Shown here one piece after another: positions 19,158 through 29,127 of a DNA stretch of 64,000 bases. A model generated the notes under the pieces. That model saw only the letters and a program-made list of their open reading frames with translations. It did no database searches and was not told the DNA's origin. The position numbers were made by a program, and so were the translations under genes. This stretch comes from Ponticoccus litoralis. Its GTDB lineage: Bacteria; Pseudomonadota; Alphaproteobacteria; Rhodobacterales; Rhodobacteraceae. Position 1 is the first letter of the stretch; the number at the start of each line of letters is the position of its first letter. The stretch spans positions 248,001 to 312,000 of the forward strand of contig NZ_JBDNCH010000002.1 of NCBI RefSeq assembly GCF_039769985.1, in the 5' to 3' direction.

Positions 19158-19736
19158 TCAGGCGGCCTCGACCGCCTGCACCTCGCGCAGAAGCGCGCCG
19201 TATCCGCCGTTCTCGGTGAATTCGGCCTCTGCCGCCGTGGTGCGCCGGTCCAGCGCCGCATTGCGGTAGGGGAAGCGCCCGAACTGGCGGATCACCTCGC
19301 GATGCACGCGCGCGTGCAGCAGGTTGTCGCCACCGTCCAGACGCTCCTTGATCAGGCGCACGCAGCGGTCCTGATCGCAGAGGTTTTCCGAATGCATCAG
19401 CGGCAGGTAGAAGAACTGCCGCGCGGGCCCGTCGATCTTCATGTCCCAGCCGCGATGGATCGCCTGCTTGGCCACCGCCAGCGCCACCCGGTCCGAGGCA
19501 AAGGCCCGGGCCTCGCCACGGAACATGTTGCGGGGGAACTGATCGGCCAGGATGATATAGGCCAGAACGCCGCTGGGATGCGTCAGCCACAGGCCGAAAC
19601 GCCCCTCCATCAGCCCTTCCCACGCGGCACCGAAACGCGCGGTGATCTCCGCGTCAAGCGCGTCGTCCTGCGCGTACCACCCCTTGGCTCCGACCTCGTC
19701 GAGCCAGAATCCCAGAACCTCTTCGGGCTTTGTCAT
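19158..19736 (-). CDS. DUF924 family protein
   Basis: The 192-residue soluble protein of the DUF924 family is recognised by the start PEEVLGFWLDEVGAKGWYAQD, the central FGLWLTHPSGVLAYIILADQFPRN, and FYLPLMHSENLCDQDRCV plus HREVIRQFGRFPYRNAALDR. The predicted fold is an all-alpha, TPR-like superhelix; no activity is established. It starts at ATG 19736 and lies between the MFS transporter and lpdA as an apparently single gene. Confidence 0.85.
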   Translation of the reverse strand: MTKPEEVLGFWLDEVGAKGWYAQDDALDAEITARFGAAWEGLMEGRFGLWLTHPSGVLAYIILADQFPRNMFRGEARAFASDRVALAVAKQAIHRGWDMKIDGPARQFFYLPLMHSENLCDQDRCVRLIKERLDGGDNLLHARVHREVIRQFGRFPYRNAALDRRTTAAEAEFTENGGYGALLREVQAVEAA

Positions 19737-19842
19737 CGTCCTCTCCAGTCACACATGACCCGCTCCACAGGTCCAAGCATTATGCGAGCGAAGGCCCTGA
19801 CCCCAATCACGAATTCTGTCAATGTCTGACAGATCGGGGGCG

Positions 19843-21102
19843 TCACTCCTCTTCTTCCTCTTCGTCACCGGACCGGTCGATGTAGTAGTCCTGCGCAATC
19901 TCGACCGCGATGGGCGAGGCGGAGGGCATGACCTTGGCATAGGCGGTCTGCTCCTCGACCGAATGCGCGGGCCGCTGCGTCATCCGGTACAGCGCGTAAA
20001 GCGAGACCGCCGACATCAGCACGGTGATCAGCACGAAGAAGCCCGCGGGGCCGATCTGTTGCATGCCCCAGCCGATGATCAGCGGGCCGGCCACGGCGCC
20101 CACGCCGTTCACGAACAGCAGACCGGCCGAGGCACCGGCCATGTCCTCCGGCTCGAGGAAGTCGTTGGTATAGGCGATCAGCAGCGAATACAGCGGGTTG
20201 GAACAGCCGCCGACCACGAAGGCGCAGGTCACGAGGATGGGGAAGGCCCCGCCCGCGAAGATCGCCACCGCCGCCGCCGCGGCGCCGAGCGCGGCCACCA
20301 TCATGATCAGCCGCCGCCGGTCGAAGCGGTCCGACAGCCAGCCCAGCGGATACTGCATCAAGAGCGCGCCGATGTAGAAGGTGGCGACGAAGATCGAGAT
20401 CTGCCCCAGCGTCAGCCCGGCCTGCGTGCCGTAGACCGCCGCCATGCCGAACTGCGCGGAGAAGACCCCGCCCAGCAGGAACATGCCCACCATGCCCAGC
20501 GGCGAGACGGCGTAGAGCTCTTTCAGGGTCTTGGGCTTGGTGGATTCGAAGGCCGGGGTGGGCTGGATCGTCAGCAGGATCGGCGCGAAAGAGATCGAAA
20601 CCAGCACCGAGGGGATGACGAACAGCAAAAAGCCCGTGGCATCCGGGATCAGCAGAACGCCCTGCGCGATGATGATGCCCGCCATCTGCACGATCATGTA
20701 GGCCGACAGCGTCTGGCCCCGGGTTTCGTTCGATGTGGCGTTGTTCAGCCAGCTTTCGGCGGTGATGTAGACCCCGCAGAAGCAGAACCCCGGGACCACC
20801 CGGCCCAGCGTCCATGCGATGGGGTCGCGGAAGGCCGGAAACAGGATCAGCGCCGCCGAGATGAAGGACCCCAGCGCGGCGAAGACCCGAACGTGCCCGA
20901 CGCGGCGGATCATGTTCGGCACGCTGCGCGAGGCGATCAGGAAGCCCGCGAAGTAACCCGCCATGACGATCGACATGGTCGCCGCGGAAAAGCCCTCTGC
21001 CGAGCCGCGCACACCCAGCAACGAGCCCTGCAGGCCGTTGCCCACCATCAGAAGCAGCATGCCCAGCAGCAGCGGCCAGGCGGTGGTGATGACGTGGTAC
21101 AT
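19843..21102 (-). CDS. MFS transporter (sugar-phosphate/unknown, 419 aa)
   Basis: A 12-helix major facilitator protein in the inner membrane. The N-terminal half has MSIVMAGYFAGFLIASRSVP and a loop RRVGHVRVFAALGS; TAESWLNNATSNETRGQTL is typical of the YcaD/tetracycline-resistance-like branch seen in Roseobacters. The C-terminal half repeats the pattern (QYPLGWLSDRFDRRRLIMM). The tail is acidic (GDEEEEEE). The substrate is unknown. It lies downstream of queA after a hairpin and has its own ATG 21102. Confidence 0.8.
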   Translation of the reverse strand: MYHVITTAWPLLLGMLLLMVGNGLQGSLLGVRGSAEGFSAATMSIVMAGYFAGFLIASRSVPNMIRRVGHVRVFAALGSFISAALILFPAFRDPIAWTLGRVVPGFCFCGVYITAESWLNNATSNETRGQTLSAYMIVQMAGIIIAQGVLLIPDATGFLLFVIPSVLVSISFAPILLTIQPTPAFESTKPKTLKELYAVSPLGMVGMFLLGGVFSAQFGMAAVYGTQAGLTLGQISIFVATFYIGALLMQYPLGWLSDRFDRRRLIMMVAALGAAAAAVAIFAGGAFPILVTCAFVVGGCSNPLYSLLIAYTNDFLEPEDMAGASAGLLFVNGVGAVAGPLIIGWGMQQIGPAGFFVLITVLMSAVSLYALYRMTQRPAHSVEEQTAYAKVMPSASPIAVEIAQDYYIDRSGDEEEEEE

Positions 21103-21154
21103 GGGACCTCCGGTGTCTTGAACCCCGGGTCTGTCAGGAACCGGGCGGCGCGCT

Positions 21155-21203
21155 CTGGTCGCTTAGCGACCCCTGCCACGATTCGGTGTCGCGAAGCGAC
21201 CAG
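21155..21203. terminator. Inverted-repeat terminator-like element after queA
   Basis: CTGGTCGCT at 21155-21163 pairs exactly with AGCGACCAG at 21195-21203. Inside, GGTCGCTTAGCGACC and GTCGCGAAGCGAC form smaller palindromes, so alternative hairpins are possible. It occupies the 111-base gap between the queA stop and the MFS start and probably separates their transcripts. There is no long T run. Confidence 0.5.
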
Positions 21204-21213
21204 CTTTCCGGGA

Positions 21214-22272
21214 TCAGGCGCGATCCGGCGGGATCAGCAGCGAGGCATCGCCGTAGGAAAAGAACCGGTACCCCTCGGTGACGGCATGATCGTAGACCCG
21301 GCGCATCCGCTCCTGCCCCATGAGGGCGGAAACCAGCATGAGCAGCGTCGATTTCGGCAGGTGGAAGTTCGTCATCAGCGCGTCGGTCACGTGGAAGGTG
21401 AAACCCGGATAGATGAAGATATCCGTCACCCCCGCATAGGGCGCGATCCGGCCAGACCGCGCGGCGGTCTCGATCAGCCGCAGCGCCGTGGTGCCGACGG
21501 GAATGATCCGCCCGCCCGCCGCGCGGGTCGCGGCGATCTCGGCGGCGGCCTCTTCGGTGACCTCGCCCCATTCGCCGTGCATCCGGTGCGTCGTCACATC
21601 CTCGACCTTGACCGGCAGAAAGGTGCCCGCCCCCACGTGCAGCGTGACATGGGTGAAGTCCACGCCATGCGCGCGCAGCCGCTCCAGCAGCGGGGCGTCG
21701 AAATGCAGCGAGGCCGTGGGCGCGGCGACCGCGCCGCGATGGCGCGCCCAGACGGTCTGGTAATCCTCGTGGTCCTGCGCGTCTGCGGCCCGTTTCGCGG
21801 CAATGTAGGGCGGCAGCGGCATCGCGCCCGCCGCGTTCAGGGCCGCGTCGAAATCCTCGCCGGTCAGGTTGAAGCGCAGCACGGCCTGCCCTTCGTGTCG
21901 CGCCTCAAGAGTGGCGGACAAGTCGCTGGAAAAAATGATGTCTTCACCGTCTCGCACCTTCTTCAGCGGCTTCACCAGCGCCGTCCACGCGCCACCCGCC
22001 TGCGGCTCCAGCAGGGTCACGTCGATACGGGCCTCGGTCTCTCCGGCCTCGCCAGAGCGTTTGCGTATCCCGTGAAGTCGCGCCGGCAAGACCTTGGTAT
22101 CGTTGAGGATCAGCCGGTCGCCGGGGCGCAGCCAGCGGGTCAGGTCCGTGACCACCGCATCGGTGAGGGCATCGCCCTCCGCCACAAGCAGACGCGCCGA
22201 GGACCGGGGCCGCGCGGGCCGCGTGGCAATCAGGCTTTCAGGCAGGTCGAAGTCGAAATCGCTGAGTTTCAT
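21214..22272 (-). CDS. queA: tRNA preQ1(34) S-adenosylmethionine ribosyltransferase-isomerase
   Basis: QueA transfers and isomerises the ribosyl part of SAM onto preQ1-modified tRNA to give epoxyqueuosine. The 352-residue protein starts MKLSDFDFDLPESLIATRPA, then GDRLILNDTKVLPARLHG, PLPPYIAAKRAADAQDHEDYQTV, PTASLHFDAPLLERL, HVTLHVGAGTFLPVKVEDV, IPVGTTALRLIE and FHLPKSTLLMLVSAL, all family hallmarks in the right order. The gene is intact. It follows the AsmA-like gene by 17 bases, so the two may be cotranscribed. Confidence 0.95.
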   Translation of the reverse strand: MKLSDFDFDLPESLIATRPARPRSSARLLVAEGDALTDAVVTDLTRWLRPGDRLILNDTKVLPARLHGIRKRSGEAGETEARIDVTLLEPQAGGAWTALVKPLKKVRDGEDIIFSSDLSATLEARHEGQAVLRFNLTGEDFDAALNAAGAMPLPPYIAAKRAADAQDHEDYQTVWARHRGAVAAPTASLHFDAPLLERLRAHGVDFTHVTLHVGAGTFLPVKVEDVTTHRMHGEWGEVTEEAAAEIAATRAAGGRIIPVGTTALRLIETAARSGRIAPYAGVTDIFIYPGFTFHVTDALMTNFHLPKSTLLMLVSALMGQERMRRVYDHAVTEGYRFFSYGDASLLIPPDRA

Positions 22273-22289
22273 TGCAGGCTCCGCCGGGC

Positions 22290-25200
22290 TTATTGCGACA
22301 GCTCTGGCGGCGGGCGCCGGAAGATGTCGCGGAACATGCCCGGCGTGAACACCGAAAGCGGATTGACCGCAACCCTTGGCGCGTCCACCGCGCCGCGCAG
22401 GTTGAAGTTGAAGCCGATCAGCCCCTCGCCCTTGCGCGAGAAGATCCGCCCGATGCCATTGACGATGTAGATCGGCGACAGCACCCCCTGCATGTCCATC
22501 TGCCGCGCCGCGAGGTCGTAATAGCCATCAAGCGAGATGCCCATGGAGGGGCCCACCGCGCTGGAGCGCGAGACCACCACCCGCGACGGCGACAGGCGGA
22601 AGCGCGCCTCGACCTCGGAAAAGAAGATGCCGGGGCCGTTCAGCTGGTCGATCAGGCCGACGACGCTGATACCATCGAGCAGCGAGGCGACGATGGGCGC
22701 CTTCTGCAGGCGCGCGCCCTCGATCCGCAGCAACCCGTCGAAGCTGCCCGCCTGCCCCCGCAGCGGCGCGAGGTCCGAGGCTGAAGGTGCCGTCCTGCAC
22801 CGTCTTCAGGAAGCCCGCGTAGCGCAGCACGTCGCCCGCGTCCTCGCCCCGGATGCGGAAGGCGGCAGCGCCGTTCTGGGGCACCGCCTCGCCCTTGATC
22901 GGCGCGCGGCCCGCAAGCGCGCCCTCGAAACGGCCTTCCAGCCCGCGCGCGGTGGCGAAGGTGCCGCGGAAGTCGCGCAGCTCGATGCTGTCGGTCACCT
23001 GCAAGCGGTCCAGCGCCAGCGACAGCGGCGCCCCGCCGCCCGCCCCGCCACCGGAGCCCGATCCACCGCCCATCCCGAAGGGCGCGCGGCGCAGGTCGAT
23101 GCTGCCAGAGGTCAGCTCGACCGCCGGAGCCTGCCCGGCGCCGCGCCCGCGCAGGCGCCCGGCCACATCCATCCAGCCGCCGACACTGAGGCGGCTGAGG
23201 TCCAGCCGGTCCAGCGCGCCGCCGGGGGCCAGATGCAGGCGGCCCTCCGCCTCCAGCCCGCCGCCCGAGAGCGCGAGGCGGTCCACCGTCACGGGCTGCG
23301 TCAGCGCCCCCGAGACGCGCAGCTGCCCGGTGCTTCCCCGGCCCAGCGACCAGCCGATCTGCGGAATGCCCAGGGCCAGCCCCGCAAGGTTGCTTTCCAG
23401 CGCAAAGCGCGGCGCGGCGCCCTTGGGCAGGTCGACCGTCAGCGCGCCCCGGCCACTGCCCGAGACCATGCCCCGGGGCAGGGAAACCCCCAGCGTCGCG
23501 AGGTTGGCCGCGCTCAGCGCGACGTCTGCCGTCACCTGCCCGTCGCCACCGCCGGTCAGCGGCTGCTTCCATGTGCCGGTCGCGGCGACCCCGTCGAGCG
23601 TGACATCGCCGCCGATGCGCAGGCTGTCGCCATCGGTGCGCATCTCCAGCCGTTCGGCGGCCAGCACCCGGCCCGCGACAAGCTGGTCGCTTTCGACGTC
23701 GTGCAGCGTCCCGGCAAGATCCAGCGTAACCTCGGGCAGCTTCAGGCCGCGGATCAGCGGCAGCGCGATGCGCCCGGTGACCTCGGCCCGCCCGGTGGCC
23801 AGAGAGGCGTCCCGCCCGGTCTTTTCCAGGATCCGCCAGGCCTCGTTGTCGAGATAGGACAGGGCGGCGGTGGCGCTGCCCTTCGCATTCAGGCGGATCT
23901 CTCCGACCTGCGGCTGGGCCTTCAGGTCGGAGATGACGAAGGCGCTGCCCGCGACGTCGAGCGCGCCGCCCTGCTCGGGCTCGATCAGGCCGCTGTCGAC
24001 CCGCACGCCCAGCCGCTGCCCCTGAATGGTCAGGCGACCCGACCCGCCCTGCACCGCGGGCAGGCGCCGGTTGTAGGTCAGCTGCCCCTCCGAGAAGGAA
24101 AGGTCGAGGAAGGTCTCGGGCTCTTCGACGCCCGGCGCAAGGCGCAGCGCGAAGGCGATGTCGTGCAGGATGCCGGACCGGACGTTCTCGGCCACCCAGC
24201 GCCGGGTGTTCGGGCGGAAGTCTTCCGGCCAGTAGGCCAGAACATGCGCGGCGGTGGTCCGGCTCACCGTGGTGTCGAGGCTCAGGTCCCAGCCGTCGGG
24301 CCGCGCCTCTGCCCGGCCCTTCGCCTGAAGCGGAAAGCGCGGATCGGTCGACCGCAGCGCGCCCAGGGTGAAGGTGAAGGGCGCGAGGTCGACCTTGAAG
24401 GCGAGACTGGCCCCCGAGACCGCGATGGCGCGGTCCATCAGCAGGCCGCCCGCCAGCTCCGCGTCGCGCAGGGTGAACTGGCCGGTCAGCCCCTCGGGCC
24501 AGCCGCTGTCCAGCCCGCGCAGCCGCGCCTCTCCGCGGGCGCCGATCCGGCCCAGGCTGGTGTCCACCTCCGCCTCGTCGAAGGTCAGGATGCCGCTGTC
24601 TGGATCGAAGGCGAAAACCGTATGCGCGCCGTCGAACTTCAGCGGCCGGGTGGCCCGGTTGGGTTGCAGGACCCCGGCGCCGATTTCCAGCCGCGCCTGC
24701 ATCGGGCCAAGGCTGCCGTCCGCTTCGAAGGCCGAGCGCAGGGAGCCCGAGATCGGCGCCTCGACATCGCCCAGCCAGGCCAGCGCGGGGGTCTGCGTGG
24801 CGATGTCCTGCGCGGGCAGGTTCTGCAGCGACAGGGCGAAGTCGAGCCGGTTCTCGCCGAATGGGCTGGAGGCATCCAGCTCCACCGTGGCCACGCCCGA
24901 ACCGCCGCCCAGAAGCGCCACGTCGCCCGCAAGGTGCAGCCTGTCGGCGTCGCGCAGAAGCTGCACCCGCCCGCCGTCCGCCGTCCAGCCGCGCCGCGCG
25001 CGCTGGTCCTCGAAGCGCAGGGTCAGGCCGTCTGCCTCGAAGAGGTCGAGCCCGGCAAGGCGCGGATCCTGAAGCAGCCTGTCGACGCGGCTCGATCATC
25101 TGCGCCACGTCGGGCACCTCTGTCCCGGCGGCGAAGGCATCGCCAAGCGCCAGTCCGAAGCGCCCCTGCGGGTCGCGGGTCATGGTGAGGAAGGCGCCGG

Positions 25201-25615
25201 ACACCTGAACCTCGCGCAGCGCGACACGCCCGCGCAACAGCGCCGAGGGCGACAGGCCCGCCTCGATATCCGCAAGCTGCGCGATGCGCTCGCCCCGGTC
25301 GTTGTCGATCTCGACGTCCCAAAGGATGACCCGCGCAAGGCCGCTGCGCTGGATCAGCAGGCTCATCCGGCCAAAGTCGATATCCAGCCCCGGAAGGCTG
25401 TCGGTCAGCCGCGCCTCTATGCGGTCGCGCACCCATGGCGGCGCATCCACCGGCCTGCCCACCGCCCAGAGCGCCCCCAGCCCGGCCCCGGCGGTCAGCA
25501 CGAAAAGCACCAGCAGAACGGCAAAGCCGCCCCGGCGACGACGGCGCCTGCGCCGCGTCCGGCGATCCTGCGCCGCCTTCTGCTGCGGCTGTTCTGGGGT
25601 CCGGTCCGCGCTCAA
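22290..25615 (-). CDS. AsmA-like/YhdP-type envelope protein, two frame breaks (1107 aa if corrected)
   Basis: A very large protein with an N-terminal basic stretch and one membrane helix (GGFAVLLVLFVLTAGAGLGALWAVG). A long beta-rich periplasmic region follows, and the C-terminal part (FSEVEARFRLSPSRVVVSRS, ISLDGYYDLAARQMDMQGV, PIYIVNGIGRIFSRKGEGLIGFNFNLRG) matches the AsmA/YhdP family thought to move or organise phospholipids between membranes. Frame breaks occur at 25087-25093 (GCGGCTC on plus, GAGCCGC on minus) and about 22775 (TCCGAGG). Dropping one base at each gives a single 1107-residue protein. The start is probably TTG 25615. The gene is likely intact in reality. Confidence 0.75.
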
Positions 25616-25708
25616 TACCTGCCCGCTCTGTTCGATTTGGCCTTGACCCCGGCCCTGTCAGGCCGAGTTTGACCGCGAGTATAGCGCAAGCCACGACAGG
25701 AGACAGGC

Positions 25709-26158
25709 ATGACAGACACGGTTCGCGATTTCACGCTGCCCTCGACGGAGGGAGAGGTCACCCTATCGGCCCTGCGCGGGGCCCCGGTGGTGCTGTTCTT
25801 CTACCCGCGCGACGACACCTCGGGCTGCACCAAGGAGAACGAGGCCTTTTCCGCGCTGAAGCCCGCCTTCGAGGCGGCGGGCGCAAAGGTCTACGGCATC
25901 TCGAAGGACAGCCTTGCCAGTCACGAGAAGTTCATGGCCAAGAAGGCCCTGACCGTGCCGCTGCTGTCGGACGAGGGGTCCGACCTGTCCGAAGCCTTCG
26001 GGGTGTGGAAGGAAAAGAAGATGTACGGCAAGACCTTCATGGGCATCGAACGCTCGACCTTCCTGATCGACGCCGAGGGGCGGATCGCGAAGGAGTGGCG
26101 CAAGGTGAAGGTGCCGGGCCATGCCGAAGAGGTGCTGGAGGCGGTGAAGGCACTGTAA
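25709..26158 (+). CDS. bcp: Thioredoxin-dependent thiol peroxidase (Bcp-type peroxiredoxin)
   Basis: The 149-residue peroxiredoxin Q/Bcp reduces hydrogen and organic peroxides. The peroxidatic Cys is C40 in FYPRDDTSGCTKEN, with the catalytic Thr/Arg environment (PRDDTSGCT, later GIERSTFLID). Unlike E. coli Bcp, the position of the resolving Cys is Ser (GISKDSLASHEKF), so it looks like a one-Cys type. The upstream spacer has GACAGGAGACAGGC before the ATG, a good ribosome binding site. It is probably transcribed alone. Confidence 0.9.
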   Translation: MTDTVRDFTLPSTEGEVTLSALRGAPVVLFFYPRDDTSGCTKENEAFSALKPAFEAAGAKVYGISKDSLASHEKFMAKKALTVPLLSDEGSDLSEAFGVWKEKKMYGKTFMGIERSTFLIDAEGRIAKEWRKVKVPGHAEEVLEAVKAL

Positions 26159-26179
26159 ACCCCGGCCTTTCTGCCCTAT

Positions 26180-26250
26180 GCGGGCGGTGCGGGGGCTCTG
26201 CCCCCGTCCCTTCGGGACTCCCCGGGATATTTTTGGACAGAAGAAGCAGG
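26180..26250. repeat. Dispersed extragenic element (copy 1)
   Basis: GGGGGCTCTGCCCCC (a near-palindrome), then CCTTCGGGACTCCCCGGGATATTTTTGGACAGAAGAAG. The same order of parts occurs in this window near 46716-46790, 46840-46915 and 48545-48620, with diverged copies, always outside genes. It behaves like a REP-type element. Here it lies between bcp and the DUF455 gene and may form transcript-stabilising or terminating hairpins. Confidence 0.6.
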
Positions 26251-26259
26251 AGCGGCGGC

Positions 26260-27090
26260 ATGTCCGGGCAGACATTGAGCGAAATGGCCGTCGAGGTGCT
26301 GACCACGGCGGAGGGGCGCGCCAAGACGGCGCTGGCGCGGCGCCACGCGGCCACCTGGTTCGCCGCCCGGGCCGAGGGGCGCGTGATCCCGCTGGGCCGG
26401 GCCGCGCCGCCGATGCGTCCGGCCCGGCCCGCCGAGCCCGCGCTGCTGGATCCGCGCGACGTGCCGCGGCGCCGGCCCGGCTCGCCGCAGGGGCGGATCG
26501 CGCTCTTGCACGCGGTCGCCCATATCGAGCTGAACGCGGTGGACCTGCACTGGGACATCCTTGCGCGTTTTACCGACATTCCCATGCCCATGGGTTTCTA
26601 CGACGACTGGGTGAAATGCGGCGACGAGGAGGCCAAGCACTTCAACCTGGTCTGCGACTGCCTCGAAGAGATGGGCAGCCACTACGGCGCCCTGCCCGCC
26701 CATGCCGGCATGTGGCGCGCCGCAGAGGATACGGCGGAGGACTTCATGGGGCGCCTTGCCGTGGTGCCCATGGTGCTGGAGGCGCGCGGCCTGGACGTCA
26801 CCCCGGGCATGATCGCTGTCTTCGAAAAGGCCGGGGCCGAGAGCGCGGTCGCGGCGCTGAAGACCATCTATGCCGAAGAGGTCGGGCACGTGGCCTATGG
26901 GTCAAAGTGGTTCCATTTCCTCTGCGGACGGCACGACCATGACCCGAAAGACGTCTTTCACACACTGGTCGGGAAATATTTCCACGGGGCCTTGAAGCCG
27001 CCGTTCAACGAAGAGAAACGGGCCGAGGCCGGGCTGCCTCCGGACTTCTACTGGCCCCTGGCGGACGAGATCCCCAAGCGAAGCCGTTGA
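26260..27090 (+). CDS. DUF455 family ferritin-like protein
   Basis: The 276-residue protein of the DUF455 family has helices carrying candidate di-metal ligands: LHAVAHIELNAVDLHWDIL (His and Glu), KCGDEEAKHFNLV (Glu and His), and IYAEEVGHVAYGSKW (Glu and His), a ferritin-like four-helix arrangement; the family is of unknown activity. The start at ATG 26260 follows a GAAGCAGGAGCGG ribosome binding site; the frame is open far upstream, but that part is the repeat element and the bcp gene in another frame. It is probably a monocistronic cytoplasmic protein. Confidence 0.8.
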   Translation: MSGQTLSEMAVEVLTTAEGRAKTALARRHAATWFAARAEGRVIPLGRAAPPMRPARPAEPALLDPRDVPRRRPGSPQGRIALLHAVAHIELNAVDLHWDILARFTDIPMPMGFYDDWVKCGDEEAKHFNLVCDCLEEMGSHYGALPAHAGMWRAAEDTAEDFMGRLAVVPMVLEARGLDVTPGMIAVFEKAGAESAVAALKTIYAEEVGHVAYGSKWFHFLCGRHDHDPKDVFHTLVGKYFHGALKPPFNEEKRAEAGLPPDFYWPLADEIPKRSR

Positions 27091-27246
27091 ATAAGCGGTT
27101 TTTTGCCGCTTTGGCCACATCCTGCCGGTCAAAGCGAATCGCCGGACCAAAAATCTTGCGTCGTGACAATTGCGCCGATAAGCCCCTTTGCAAGGCGCCG
27201 GATGGGGAACCGAGCGTCTTTGTTGGGACGACTTAGGGGACACCAG

Positions 27247-28554
27247 GTGAGAACACGTCTGGCGATAAAGACACACGCGCTTCTGGAGGGTTTCTTCCCG
27301 GAGCGCCGGCTTTTCCTGCGATCGGACAGCGAGACCCGCTTCATCCGGCTGCGACCCGAGACCCAGGCCATTGCCTTCACCGGCGTCTCTCTACTGGTTG
27401 GCTGGACCACCATCGCCACCGCCGTGCTGCTGATGGACTCGATCGGCGCCGGCAACTTCCGCGAGCAGGCCCGCCGCGAACAGATCACCTACCAGCAGCG
27501 TCTCAATGCCCTGTCGGGCGAACGCGACACCCGCGCCGCCGAGGCGCTGGCCGCCCAGGATCGCTTCAATGCCGCTCTCCGCCAGATCTCGGTCATGCAG
27601 ACCGAGCTTCTGCAATCCGAGACCCGCCGCCGCGAGCTCGAGACCGGCATCGACGTGATCCAGGCCACCCTGCGCGACACCATGAAGGCCCGGCAGGACG
27701 TCAGCGACCGGCTTGCCTCCCTGCAGGACAGCATCGAGGGCGGCGTGCCGCTGGCCGCTGCCGGTCACGACGATGGCCAGGTCGGCATCCTGTCCGACGC
27801 GCTGGCCCGCACCGCCGAGGAACGCGACAAGGTTGTCGCCGACGCGCAGCTTGCGCTGGTCCGTGCCGCCGAGATGGAGGCAGAGATCGAGCTGATGGAG
27901 GAGAAGAACGACCGCATCTTCCGCCAGCTGGAAGAGGCGATGACCGTCTCCGTCAAGCCGCTCGACCGGATGTTCGAGAAGGCCGGGATGGACCCCGACC
28001 GCATTCTCGGACAGGTGCGCAAGGGCTATTCTGGACAGGGCGGTCCGCTGACGCCGCTGTCCTTCTCGACACGGGGCGAGCAGCCCACCGAAGACATGAT
28101 GCGCGCCAACCGGATCCTGAACCAGATGGACCGGCTGAACATGTACCGCATCGCGGCCCAGAAGGCGCCCTTCGCCTCGCCGCTCAAGGATGCCTTCCGC
28201 TTCACCTCGGGCTTCGGCTACCGCTGGGGCCGCCTGCACGCGGGCACCGATTTCGCCGCGCCGCACGGCACCGCGATCTACGCCACCGCCGACGGCGTCG
28301 TGACCCACGCCGGCTGGTCCTCGGGCTACGGGCGTCTCGTGAAGATCCAGCATGAATTCGGCATCGAGACACGCTATGCGCACCAGTCCAAAATCCGCGT
28401 GAAGGTCGGCCAAAGGGTCTCGCGCGGGGATCGGATAGGTGATATGGGGAACACCGGACGGTCGACCGGGACGCACCTCCACTACGAGGTCCGTGTCGGT
28501 GGCAAACCCGTCAACCCCATGACCTATATCAAGGCTGCTAACGATGTTTTCTAA
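27247..28554 (+). CDS. M23-family peptidoglycan endopeptidase with coiled coil (membrane anchored)
   Basis: The 435-residue protein has a cytoplasmic start, one membrane helix (AIAFTGVSLLVGWTTIATAV), a long periplasmic coiled coil (about 95-260, rich in Arg/Glu heptads) and a C-terminal LytM/M23 domain with HAGTDFAAPHGTAIYA, SSGYGRLVKIQH and the metal ligands in HLHYEVRV. I choose GTG 27247, behind AGGGGA, because the earlier in-frame starts lack a ribosome binding site. It overlaps the bactofilin ATG by 11 bases. M23-bactofilin pairs are known to act together in cell-shape control, so these two probably form one module. Confidence 0.85.
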   Translation: MRTRLAIKTHALLEGFFPERRLFLRSDSETRFIRLRPETQAIAFTGVSLLVGWTTIATAVLLMDSIGAGNFREQARREQITYQQRLNALSGERDTRAAEALAAQDRFNAALRQISVMQTELLQSETRRRELETGIDVIQATLRDTMKARQDVSDRLASLQDSIEGGVPLAAAGHDDGQVGILSDALARTAEERDKVVADAQLALVRAAEMEAEIELMEEKNDRIFRQLEEAMTVSVKPLDRMFEKAGMDPDRILGQVRKGYSGQGGPLTPLSFSTRGEQPTEDMMRANRILNQMDRLNMYRIAAQKAPFASPLKDAFRFTSGFGYRWGRLHAGTDFAAPHGTAIYATADGVVTHAGWSSGYGRLVKIQHEFGIETRYAHQSKIRVKVGQRVSRGDRIGDMGNTGRSTGTHLHYEVRVGGKPVNPMTYIKAANDVF

Positions 28555-29072
28555 GAGCAAAATCAACGAGCCGGGACATAAGCCCGACGAAGGCAAGACT
28601 GCTGCCATGGATGCACCGAAGTCGCCGGTCGGAGACTACAAGCCCGCGACCCCCGCCGCGCCCAAGGCCAAGCCGCCCGCGTCGGTGCTGAGCCAGGACC
28701 TGCACGTCACGGGCAACATCAAGACCACCGGCGATATCCGAGGTCGAGGGCACGGTCGAGGGCGACATCCGCGCCCACCTGCTGACCATCGGCGAAAGCG
28801 CCACCATCAAGGGTGAGGTCATCGCCGACGACGTCGTGGTGAATGGCCGCATCGTGGGCCGCGTGCGCGGCCTGAAGGTCCGCCTGACCGCGACCGCGCG
28901 GGTCGAGGGCGACATCATCCACAAGACCATCGCAATCGAATCCGGCGCCCATTTCGAGGGTTCGGTGCAGCGTCAGGACGACCCGCTGAACGGTGGCCGC
29001 GCCAAGCCCGGCCAGCAGCCCGGGCAGCCCGGTGCCGCGCCCGCGCCTGCCGCCGCCCAGCAGAACGGCTGA
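28544..29072 (+). CDS. Bactofilin, frame broken at about 28738 (175 aa if corrected)
   Basis: Bactofilins are self-polymerising cytoskeletal proteins built on a right-handed beta-helix. The N-terminal tail is disordered and Pro/Ala-rich (KPATPAAPKAKPP), followed by VLSQDLHVTGNIKTTGDI; the DNA then reads ATATCCGAGG, and removing one C continues EVEGTVEGDIRAHLLTIGES, IKGEVIADDVVVNGRIVG and VEGDIIHKTIAIESGAHFEG, the regular six-residue helix turns. The corrected length is 175. It overlaps the M23 peptidase gene. The break has the same TCCGAGG context as several other genes here and is probably a consensus error. Confidence 0.85.
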
Positions 29073-29102
29073 TCCGCAGCAGCACCGGATTTTCCGATCA
29101 CG

Positions 29103-29127
29103 GGCCTCGCCATCGGCGGGGCCTTTT
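29103..29127 (+). terminator. Rho-independent terminator after the bactofilin gene
   Basis: GGCCTCGCC (29103-29111) pairs with GGCGGGGCC (29115-29123), with one G-T wobble and a 3-base loop, directly followed by TTTT. It lies 30 bases after the bactofilin stop and should end the M23-bactofilin transcript. Confidence 0.8.

Noticed and set aside
22537..25188. A very long open frame on the plus strand opposite the AsmA-like gene, and similar long antisense frames over suf, queA/MFS and fabF regions
   Set aside because: They are mirror frames of GC-rich coding DNA: Arg/Gly/His-rich, no domain patterns, no ribosome binding sites, and they cross well supported genes.
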